Shown here in pieces: positions 15,569 through 21,351 of a stretch of 21,351 nt of DNA. Made by a program: the position numbers and the translations under genes. The DNA is from DATKPC01 sp035524275 (GTDB taxonomy: Bacteria; Pseudomonadota; Gammaproteobacteria; Burkholderiales; Burkholderiaceae_F). The stretch covers positions 1 through 21,351 of the forward strand of contig DATKPC010000053.1 in assembly GCA_035524275.1 (NCBI GenBank). Direction: 5' to 3'. How positions within the stretch are numbered: the first letter of the stretch is position 1; every line of letters starts with the position of its first letter. The notes below the pieces were generated by a model. It ran no database searches. It was not told the origin of the DNA and saw only the letters and a list, made by a program, of their open reading frames with translations.

Positions 15569-15698
15569 CCCTCTCCCCCCGCCCCTCTCCCGCTTCGCGG
15601 GCGAGGGGAGTTCCGGCGTCATCCAAGCGGACGTCGTATGCCATCGCGACGACGAGACTCCCCTCGCCCGCGAAGCGGGAGAGGGGTGGGGGAGAGGG
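15569..15698. repeat. REPIN-like palindromic repeat, copy 2 (inverted)
   Basis: This 130-bp element between the convergent protease and lipoprotein genes has the same CCCTCTCCC ends as copy 1. Its core is the reverse complement of the copy 1 core, differing by about eight positions overall by eye. It could serve as a two-way terminator for both genes. Confidence 0.9.
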
Positions 15699-15745
15699 TC
15701 GTCGCGCCGCGCTCCCGCCCCAAAAGCGGCGCAGCGATCCGCGTC

Positions 15746-16933
15746 CTACAGCGACATCCCCAGCGACTTCATGACGTCGGTACTGATGAAGTTCGTACCG
15801 TACGGCAGCTTGTTGTCGCGCGCGAACGCGTTCACCGCCGACTGCGTCGCCGGCGTGATCGTCCCGTTCAGCGGGCCACTGTAGTAGCCGGCCTTGTGCA
15901 GGCGAGCCTGCAGCCCCTGGATCGTGGAGTGGGTCGCGTTCACGTCGCACAGGACGTTCGTCCAGCCCAGCTTCGGCGTGCCGACCTGCTCGGTATGCGT
16001 GACGTCGCGGGTCTCCGCCGGGATCGGGATGTGGCGCGTCTGCGCCGGCGTCACGAGGACGCGCTTCGTGACGGTCCGGTATTCGGCGGGGATGTCGACT
16101 TCGCGGGTCGACGCCGGCGACTTCACGACCTGGCGCTGCACCGTCTGGTATTCCGCCGGGACTTCGACTTCCTCGGTGTGCGCGGCGCTGACGAGAACCT
16201 GGCGCGTGATCGTCTTGTACGTCGCCGGGACCTCGACGAGGCACATCACCTCGCCGGTGCCGACCGTCTGCGTATCCAGCACGCGTCCGCCGGCCGCAAG
16301 CGATGCCGGCACCGAGCCGGCCGGGCCACGCTTCCAGTCGGTGTGCGCCGGCTCGTCGACGACACGTTCGGATTCCGTCCGGTAGACCGCCGGCACCTCG
16401 ACGAGTCGCTTGCCGGCCGGCTTCACCAGGACGCTTTCGGTGATCGTCTCGTAGACCGCGGGAACCGTCTCGATCCGCTTCGACGCCTCGCGCACCAGGA
16501 CCTGTTCCGGGGCGTCCTTGTAGACGGCCGGCTCGGAAACCAGGCGCTCGGAGGCCTCCTTGACGGTGACGGTCTCGGTCACCGTTCTCAGTTGCGGCGG
16601 CGTCAGCACGCGCGCATAGCAGTGCCCGGGCTGTGCATCCGGCGGAAAGAGCCCGGTGTCGGGCGCCGGCGCGGGCGCGCGCTGGCTCGCATCGGCGCGC
16701 GCGCGTGCGGCGTCCGCTTCGGCCTGCTTCAGCTTCATTTCCAACGCATCGGCGCGGGCCTTCTCGGCCGCAGCGTGCTTCTCCGCTTCGGCGCGGGCCA
16801 GTGCCGCCGGGTCGACGGCGGGCGCGGCCGCGATGGCCGGAACGGCCGGTTGCTGCGGTGTCGAGGCGCAGCCGGTCGCGAGCACGGCGCACGCGATCAG
16901 GCTGAACGCAGGGAACTTATCAAGACGTGGCAT
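15746..16933 (-). CDS. Repeat-containing lipoprotein with C-terminal peptidoglycan-binding domain
   Basis: This is a 395-residue predicted outer-membrane lipoprotein with lipobox LATGC (Cys22). Residues 45-85 form an Ala/Glu/Lys-rich coiled coil (AEAEKHAAAEKARADALEMK). From about 110 to 310 it is built of imperfect 23-residue repeats with the frame PAxYxTxTxxVLVxPAxxxxxxV; at least six are recognisable, interrupted near the middle by TDWKRGPAG and a cysteine-containing insert. The C-terminus (about 325-390) resembles a PG_binding_1 domain (IQGLQARLHKAGYYSGPLNG, TQSAVNAFARDN). It could tether the outer membrane to the cell wall. The second of two close ATGs is chosen because GGGAGG then sits six bases upstream. 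The stop lies 48 bp from repeat copy 2. I do not know a function for the repeat family. Confidence 0.85.
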   Translation of the reverse strand: MPRLDKFPAFSLIACAVLATGCASTPQQPAVPAIAAAPAVDPAALARAEAEKHAAAEKARADALEMKLKQAEADAARARADASQRAPAPAPDTGLFPPDAQPGHCYARVLTPPQLRTVTETVTVKEASERLVSEPAVYKDAPEQVLVREASKRIETVPAVYETITESVLVKPAGKRLVEVPAVYRTESERVVDEPAHTDWKRGPAGSVPASLAAGGRVLDTQTVGTGEVMCLVEVPATYKTITRQVLVSAAHTEEVEVPAEYQTVQRQVVKSPASTREVDIPAEYRTVTKRVLVTPAQTRHIPIPAETRDVTHTEQVGTPKLGWTNVLCDVNATHSTIQGLQARLHKAGYYSGPLNGTITPATQSAVNAFARDNKLPYGTNFISTDVMKSLGMSL

Positions 16934-17481
16934 GGGCATCCTCCCTCAGGTTTGTTTTGGCGTGCAGCGAAATGCGGCCGATGCGGAATGGCTCCACGAG
17001 GGCCGGCGTTCGTGCATGCGCGCGGATGCTAAGTACGGCGCCTTGGTGGTCGACGACGCGCGCGCAGGCGTTACGCGCTCGCGTGATGGGGCGTGGCGTT
17101 GGCGCCACGCCACCGAGAGGCGCGGGCGACGGCAGGCGCTGTCGCTGGGGGCCGACGGGCGCCGCGACCTCGCCGGCCACGGACTTCCTCCGTTCGACCG
17201 TCTGCCGAATCGATGCATCCGCGCGGGCGTTCAACTCCGACGTCTGCGCGTCCATCTGCTGCGTCTCGGCGTCGGTCTCCGAGAACTTCTTCGTCGCGGC
17301 GAGCGCGAGGAACTTCTCGACCTGCGGAACCCAGGCGTCCAAGGCGGCCTGCGTTCCGCCCAGTTCCCGCCGCCTTGTCGCGCCCCTCCGGCGTCGCGAG
17401 CATGAATTTGGCGCGCTTGCGACTGGCGTCGACCTGGGTGACCTCGGCGGCACGGATTGCGGGAGCGTGGTCCTGCTGCAT
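16920..17481 (-). pseudogene. Frame-broken small gene of unknown function
   Basis: From an ATG at 17481 the frame reads MQQDHAPAIRAAEV, then SRKRAKFMLATPEGRDKAA, to about 17370. After an apparent extra G there, the next frame continues as ELGGTQAALDAWVPQVEKF, then ALAATKKFSETDAETQQMDA and SELNARADASIRQTVERR. Both parts have the high-GC third positions of coding DNA, and the total span is one base over a multiple of three. Sense fades beyond about 17090, so the true C-terminus is uncertain; the frame stays open to 16920, overlapping the start of the repeat lipoprotein. Coding-like residues in a third frame (PICRDFPALHKDLQSAT, about 17500-17545) may mean a second break. The family is not recognised; the composition suggests a small helical, possibly periplasmic protein. 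Confidence 0.45.
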
Positions 17482-17559
17482 CCGGTGGCGGATTGCAGAT
17501 CCTTGTGGAGCGCCGGGAAGTCGCGGCAAATCGGGGCAACGGTGCCCGGGTCGCCCCGG

Positions 17560-18747
17560 CTATCGACCTGAACGCGTCCGCGCGCCGATCCGATCCGCCG
17601 CCAGCGCCACCAGCGTCGCCATCGCAAAACCCGCCCCGGCCACGAACGTCGCCTGCGATCCGAGCTCGTCCCATAACAGCCCGGCGACCGCGCTGGCGAG
17701 CAGCATCGCGATGCCGCTCACGAGGTTGAAGAGTCCGAATGCCGTCCCGCGCAGGTCCGCCGGCGCCGTATCCGCGACCATCGCGGAGAGCAGGCCCTGC
17801 GTCATTCCCATGTGGAGCCCCCAGAGGCCAACGCCGGCCAACAGGCTCGTCCATCCGCCGGCCTGCGCCAGGACGAGGTCGGAAGCAACGAGCGTCGCGA
17901 GGCCGAGCGCCAGCAGTTTCGCGTGGCTCATCGAATCGGCGAGCTTGCCGAACGGGTACGCCGACGTGGAATAGACGATGTTCATCGCGACCATCACCAG
18001 CGGCACGAACGCCGGTGCGACGCCGACCTGGACCGCGCGCAACACCAGGAAGGCTTCGCTGAACCGCGCCAGCGTGAAGATCGCGCCGATGACGACGACC
18101 CGCCAGTAGGCTGCGTCGAGGCGGCGCAGCGCTTCGCCCCGGATCGGGTTGCGCGGCGCCGCGTTGTCGGCATGCGCCGGCTCGTGGATCCCCGCCTGCA
18201 GCAGCGCAACCGACACGAGTGCCGGGATGACCGCGATCCAGAAGACGGCGCGGAAGTTGCCGGAGAACGCGAGCATCAGCAGCGTCGCGAGCAGCGGCCC
18301 GACGAACGCGCCGACCGTGTCGAGCGATTGCCGCAGGCCGTAGGCCTCGCCGCGGCGTTCCGGCGCGACGAGGTCGGCGACGAGCGCGTCGCGCGGCGCG
18401 CCGCGGATGCCTTTGCCGACGCGATCGATGAAGCGCGCCGCGACGACGAGGCCGGCACCCTGCGCGAGCGCGAAGGCCGGCTTCGTGACCGCCGCGAGCC
18501 CGTAGCCCAGCACCGCCAGCAGCTTGCGCCGGCCGAGGTAGTCGCTCAGCGCGCCGGAAAAGATCTTCGTCACCAGCGCCGTGGCCTCGGCAAGGCCTTC
18601 GATGACGCCGACGACCAGCACGCTGACGCCGAGCGTGCCGACGAGGAACATCGGCAACAGGCTGTGGATCATCTCGGACGAGACGTCCATGAACAGGCTG
18701 ACGAAGCCGAGGACCCAGATGGCCCGGGGCAGCGGCGTCGTTTTCAT
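17560..18747 (-). CDS. MFS transporter
   Basis: This is a 395-residue inner-membrane protein with about twelve hydrophobic helices in two halves. The MFS motif A is clear between helices 2 and 3 (GALSDYLGRRKLL), and a related motif occurs in the second half (YPFGKLADSMSHAKLL). The opening VLGFVSLFMDVSSEMIHSLL, followed by RFIDRVGKGIRGAPRDALVA, is typical of a widespread MFS group annotated as putative drug or metabolite exporters. The substrate is unknown. The ATG at 18747 opens the first helix; the ribosome binding site is weak. It is divergent from the GNAT gene across 304 bp. The frame-broken small gene lies 78 bp past its stop. Confidence 0.92.
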   Translation of the reverse strand: MKTTPLPRAIWVLGFVSLFMDVSSEMIHSLLPMFLVGTLGVSVLVVGVIEGLAEATALVTKIFSGALSDYLGRRKLLAVLGYGLAAVTKPAFALAQGAGLVVAARFIDRVGKGIRGAPRDALVADLVAPERRGEAYGLRQSLDTVGAFVGPLLATLLMLAFSGNFRAVFWIAVIPALVSVALLQAGIHEPAHADNAAPRNPIRGEALRRLDAAYWRVVVIGAIFTLARFSEAFLVLRAVQVGVAPAFVPLVMVAMNIVYSTSAYPFGKLADSMSHAKLLALGLATLVASDLVLAQAGGWTSLLAGVGLWGLHMGMTQGLLSAMVADTAPADLRGTAFGLFNLVSGIAMLLASAVAGLLWDELGSQATFVAGAGFAMATLVALAADRIGARTRSGR

Positions 18748-19051
18748 CGCGGCGTGGGCCGAGGCGAGGTCGAGCGCTTCAGGCGCAGCGTTTGCAGCGC
18801 GAGGAGCGCCGTCCCGTGCGGGGCGCGGGATCGCGGCGCGATCCCGCGCCAGGCTGCGGCGGTTGCGACGACGGGTTGCATCGGCGAGCGGAGCGGCACG
18901 AAGGCGGCGGGAGGAAATCGCGGATGATAATGAGAGGGTGGGCTTGCGGGGATGACGGCCGGGCGCCGGGCGTGGATGGGCACGCCGGGTGGCGGCCTGA
19001 GCGGTTCTCGCGGGCGCGCTCTCCCCCTTCCGTTCGTGACGACCGACGCCC
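18748..19051. promoter_or_regulatory. Divergent intergenic region with a perfect 13-bp inverted repeat
   Basis: GGCGCGGGATCGC (18822-18834) pairs perfectly with 18838-18850 across three bases. The position, 75 bp before the MFS start, suits an operator or leader hairpin. A GATAAT (18926-18931) could be a plus-strand -10 box for the GNAT gene, but no matching -35 is evident. No gene is supported in this stretch. Confidence 0.4.
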
Positions 19052-19582
19052 ATGATCATCCGCGCCGCGGTGCCCTCCGACGAAACGGCGATCGCCGCAT
19101 TGCACGCGGCAAGCTGGCAATTCGCGTATCGCGGCGCGCTGAGCGACAGCTATCTCGCGCAGCGCGTCGTTGCCGATCGCGTCGCGGTCTGGCGCGAACG
19201 CTTCCGCGAGCCGTCGCCACGGCAACGCGTCCTTGTCGCCGACGACGGCACGGATGTGGTCGGCTTCGCGTGCGCCTTCCTCGACGAGGATCCGGCGTGG
19301 GGCTGCCTGCTGGACAACCTGCACGTGTCGCGTGGCTTCCAGGGCCACGGCCTCGGCGCGCGGCTTCTCGCCGAGACGGCAGGCTTCTGCCGCGCGTCGG
19401 TGCCGCCCCGCGCGCTTCATCTCTATGTGCTGGCATCGAACGCCGCGGCGCAGCGCTTCTATCTCGCGCAGGGGGCCGCGGTCGTCGGATCTCACGGCTG
19501 GGACGCGCCGGATGGCCAGCATCTGCTGTCGTTGCAGATGGCGTGGACCGCCGATCGCCTGCCGCGGCCCCGCGGTCCTTAA
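19052..19582 (+). CDS. GNAT family N-acetyltransferase
   Basis: This is a 176-residue single-domain acetyltransferase. It begins with the usual strand IIRAAVPSDETAIAALH and the segment SWQFAYRGALSDSYL common in this subgroup. The acetyl-CoA pyrophosphate loop is RGFQGHGLGARLL (94-106; Q/R-x-x-G-x-G/A pattern), and a final motif B region reads LHLYVLASNAAAQRFYLAQGA, giving the standard order of the fold. It transfers an acetyl group from acetyl-CoA to an amine of a small molecule or protein; the substrate is unknown. The ATG gives a complete domain with a natural N-terminus, although the upstream ribosome binding site is poor. It is monocistronic and divergent from the MFS gene. Confidence 0.92.
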   Translation: MIIRAAVPSDETAIAALHAASWQFAYRGALSDSYLAQRVVADRVAVWRERFREPSPRQRVLVADDGTDVVGFACAFLDEDPAWGCLLDNLHVSRGFQGHGLGARLLAETAGFCRASVPPRALHLYVLASNAAAQRFYLAQGAAVVGSHGWDAPDGQHLLSLQMAWTADRLPRPRGP

Positions 19583-19704
19583 CCGAATGCTAATTCGCAG
19601 CGACTAGCCTCGCATCGTGCTCGGATTCGTGTCCGCCCACCTTGCGATGGGCGGGGACGCGGCTCCGATTCCGCGGGGCCGGTTCCGGGTCGAGGAGCCA
19701 GAAA

Positions 19705-20187
19705 ATGCGGACGCATGCACGAGCCGGGTGGCGTCGAGCCGCCCAGATCCTGATCCCCGCCGCGGCGTTGCTGATCGGTCGCGCGAGTATGGCCGACGAC
19801 ACGCGGCTGCCGAAGCCCAGCGTGGACAACGGCATTGCCTATGTGAGCGGTGGCGACGACTATCGCGCGGCGAAGACTTTCGAGAAATCGCTCGACACCT
19901 ATCCGCTGGCGATCGAACTGCTCGAGAAGGCAGGTCCCGCCAGTGCGAAGGCCAACCACGTCGTCAATGAATTCACGGCCGACGCGAAAGTGCAGATCAT
20001 GGACAAGGCAGGCAAGACCGTCTTTGCGGCCGAGTCGCAAGGCCCGTTCATGCTGGTGAAGTTGCCGCCGGGCCATTATCGGATGACGGCCACACTCGGC
20101 GGCCGGACGCTGCACAAGTCCGATCTCGCCGTCGTCAAGGGCGAAACGGCGCGAGCGACGTTCATCTTTCCGCGTGGTACCGCGTGA
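19705..20187 (+). CDS. Secreted carboxypeptidase regulatory-like domain protein
   Basis: This is a 160-residue exported protein. An N-terminal signal peptide (about residues 1-30, AAQILIPAAALLIGRASMA) is followed by the family tag VDNGIAYVSGG (40-50), then a beta-sandwich region resembling carboxypeptidase regulatory-like domains (AKVQIMDKAGKTVFAAES, QGPFMLVKLPPGHYRMTATL). Such small periplasmic proteins are common in Betaproteobacteria, and their function is not known. Upstream in-frame ATG codons are ignored because AGGAG sits seven bases before 19705 and the signal peptide starts there. The stop is followed by a hairpin (about 20246-20266: CGGCGGC-type arms, loop TTGT) before the RcnB-family gene, so joint transcription is uncertain. 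Confidence 0.78.
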   Translation: MRTHARAGWRRAAQILIPAAALLIGRASMADDTRLPKPSVDNGIAYVSGGDDYRAAKTFEKSLDTYPLAIELLEKAGPASAKANHVVNEFTADAKVQIMDKAGKTVFAAESQGPFMLVKLPPGHYRMTATLGGRTLHKSDLAVVKGETARATFIFPRGTA

Positions 20188-20351
20188 TCGGCGGGCCGAA
20201 GTACCCTGACCACCTGTAACCCCTTGTTCAACACACGATCACACGCGGCGGCGAACTTGTGTTGCCGCCGCCCATCCAACTCACGGAGCGACGCCGGCCA
20301 CCAAGACGTCGGCGCGCCTTGGATGGTCCCCATGGTTAAAGGAGAAGATTG
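20188..20351 (+). promoter_or_regulatory. Leader region of the RcnB-family gene
   Basis: GTAACC at 20216-20221 resembles a -35 element used by some extracytoplasmic-function sigma factors (for example GTAACC in the Caulobacter SigF regulon). No matching -10 is found at the expected spacing, so this stays a guess. A bulged hairpin near 20246-20266 lies between it and the gene. Confidence 0.25.
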
Positions 20352-20819
20352 ATGACGAACCGATCCAGGACACTGGTTTCTGCGTTGTCGGTGATGGCGG
20401 CCCTGGCCGCGGGCACGGCGATGGCCGAGGACCGCGATCACGGTCACCCGCCCGTCGAGAGGCGCGGCGAACCGCATCCGGGGCCCGGCGGCTACGAACG
20501 CCCGGCGGAGCCGCATGGCTGGGATGCGCGACCGCGCGAGTTCGATCGCGGCGCATACCAGCACAATTTCCAGGCGCCGCGGGTCTATCGGATTGGCCCG
20601 TATCACCGGCCGCCGGGTTGGGCCGCGCATCGCTGGGTCTACGGGCAGGTGCTGCCGCGGGCATTCTGGGCGGCGCCCTACATCATCGCCGACTACTGGC
20701 TCTTCGGGCTCGAGATTCCGCCGATGGGCTACGAGTGGGTCCGCGACGACGGCGACGCGCTGCTGATCAATACGGCCAATGGCCAGATCCTGCAGGTCGA
20801 ATACGGGGTCTTTGGATAG
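20352..20819 (+). CDS. RcnB-family periplasmic protein
   Basis: This is a 155-residue protein with a Sec signal peptide (residues 1-25, cut at AMA-ED). The middle is rich in His, Pro, Gly and Arg (DRDHGHPPVERRGEPH), which could bind metal. The C-terminal part (about 105-153) carries the RcnB pattern: a Trp/Tyr-rich stretch ADYWLFGLEIPPMGYEWVR followed by GDALLINTANGQILQVEYG. E. coli RcnB is a periplasmic protein affecting nickel and cobalt balance; many distant family members have no proven role, and no RcnA efflux gene is seen here. The ATG at 20352 is supported by AAAGGAG seven bases upstream and preferred to a TTG one codon earlier. Repeat copy 3 lies 35 bp after the stop. Confidence 0.85.
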   Translation: MTNRSRTLVSALSVMAALAAGTAMAEDRDHGHPPVERRGEPHPGPGGYERPAEPHGWDARPREFDRGAYQHNFQAPRVYRIGPYHRPPGWAAHRWVYGQVLPRAFWAAPYIIADYWLFGLEIPPMGYEWVRDDGDALLINTANGQILQVEYGVFG

Positions 20820-20854
20820 TCCGCGGGCCGGTGCGGCGGGGGTGGCTGTTGACA

Positions 20855-20983
20855 CCCTCTCCCCCACCCCTCTCCCGCTCGCGCGGGCGAGGGGAGTCTT
20901 GTCGTCGAGAATTGACGCGCTGCCCAACGGCTGACGCCGGAACTCCCCTCGCCCGCGAAGCGGGAGAGGGGTGGGGGAGAGGG
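20855..20983. repeat. REPIN-like palindromic repeat, copy 3
   Basis: This 129-bp element is in the same orientation as copy 1. The 24-base outer arms are identical to those of copy 1 and perfectly inverted. The core has diverged but keeps GAGTCT-TGTCGTCG at the left and TGACGCC-GGAACT at the right. It lies between the RcnB-family gene and the DUF559 gene. Confidence 0.88.
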
Positions 20984-21108
20984 CCGCTCGCACCACACTA
21001 CCGCCGCCAGTATCGCGCGCGAGCCGCAGCTCACCGCAGACTTCCCGCCACGTTCAACCCGACGCGTGCGCGCGCGAGGCGACCATCAGCCCCGTTCCAT
21101 GGCAACCT

Positions 21109-21351
21109 TTGCGCGCGCGAGCGCGACGGCTGCGTTCCGAATCGACGGATGCCGAACGGCGCCTCTGGTACCTGCTGCGGGCGCATCGAACTTTCGGATG
21201 GAAATTCCGCCGCCAACATCCGATTGGCACCTACATCGTCGACTTCGTCTGTTTCGAGTGCCGGCTGGTCGTCGAGGTCGACGGATCGCAGCATCGGGAG
21301 GCGGCTCGCTACGATTCAATTCGCGACCGCGATCTTGAGGCGCGCGGATTC
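21109..21351 (+). CDS. DUF559 endonuclease-like protein (5' part only)
   Basis: 81 codons are visible before the right edge. The sequence matches DUF559 proteins, which have a PD-(D/E)XK (Vsr-like) nuclease fold: STDAERRLWYLLRAH, then FRRQHPIGTYIVDFVCFECR with the likely catalytic Asp, then LVVEVDGSQH with the second acidic pair, then RDRDLEARGF. No proven activity is known to me. The start is uncertain. TTG at 21109 is in frame but has no ribosome binding site. An ATG at 21099 lies one frame off and would give a natural N-terminus (MATLRARARRLRS) if one T in the TTT at 21108-21110 were absent, so a one-base insertion or a sequencing error is possible. Confidence 0.82.
   Translation, partial: MRARARRLRSESTDAERRLWYLLRAHRTFGWKFRRQHPIGTYIVDFVCFECRLVVEVDGSQHREAARYDSIRDRDLEARGF

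Noticed and set aside
9412..20983. CRISPR array or miniature transposon with target duplications
   Set aside because: The copies are thousands of bases apart with no spacers, and no clear direct duplications flank the three elements. Paired REP sequences fit better.

Overview
The window is a piece of a GC-rich (roughly two-thirds or more G+C by eye) Gram-negative chromosome. The Gram-negative assignment rests on predicted outer-membrane-type lipoproteins, a periplasmic RcnB-family protein, a lytic transglycosylase and strong GGAGG ribosome binding sites. Family content (DUF4384 lipoprotein beside a transglycosylase, carboxypeptidase-regulatory-like secreted protein, NfeD/slipin pair) and the CCCTCTCCC repeats suit a Betaproteobacterium (Burkholderiales-like) or a Xanthomonadales-type Gammaproteobacterium. 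The sequence alone does not decide between them. There are no rRNA or tRNA genes, no CRISPR array, no phage and no recognisable insertion sequence.

Layout. 1-1984 (minus): the 5' part of a lytic transglycosylase gene, preceded by a DUF4384/peptidoglycan-binding lipoprotein gene; they probably form one cell-envelope operon. 2185-2919 (minus): a secreted GlcG/HbpS-family protein with its own terminator. 2920-3514: a long non-coding stretch with an AT-rich patch and a perfect 17-bp hairpin. 3515-5712 (minus): a slipin (SPFH) and NfeD membrane protease operon, transcribed away from a 1-Cys peroxiredoxin (5885-6547, plus). 6681-7673 (plus): an exported dienelactone-hydrolase-like enzyme with two inverted repeats in its leader. 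7726-8605 (minus): a LysE exporter followed by a frame-broken gene remnant.

8951-12594 (plus): a MaoC-like hydratase, a repeat element, then a tightly packed five-gene operon: NIPSNAP protein, ABM-fold monooxygenase-like protein, ArsR-type regulator, fuculose-phosphate-aldolase-type class II aldolase and alpha/beta hydrolase. Several stop/start overlaps suggest coupled translation. This is the best candidate here for an undescribed small-molecule catabolic or detoxification pathway. 12919-15519 (plus): a large site-2-protease-type membrane metalloprotease with a long helical C-terminal region. 15746-16933 (minus): a lipoprotein built of 23-residue repeats. 16920-17481: a frame-broken small gene. 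17560-18747 (minus): an MFS transporter, divergent from a GNAT acetyltransferase (19052-19582). 19705-20819 (plus): two small secreted proteins. 21109-end: the start of a DUF559 endonuclease-like gene.

Three copies of a ~130-bp palindromic element (9412, 15569, 20855) lie just downstream of genes, one inverted relative to the others, and a related single hairpin lies at 12675. They look like paired REP sequences (REPIN/BIME-like). The third copy lies close to the DUF559 gene, which raises the question of a nuclease-repeat partnership. Three loci show apparent one-base frame breaks, so sequencing error must be excluded before calling them pseudogenes.
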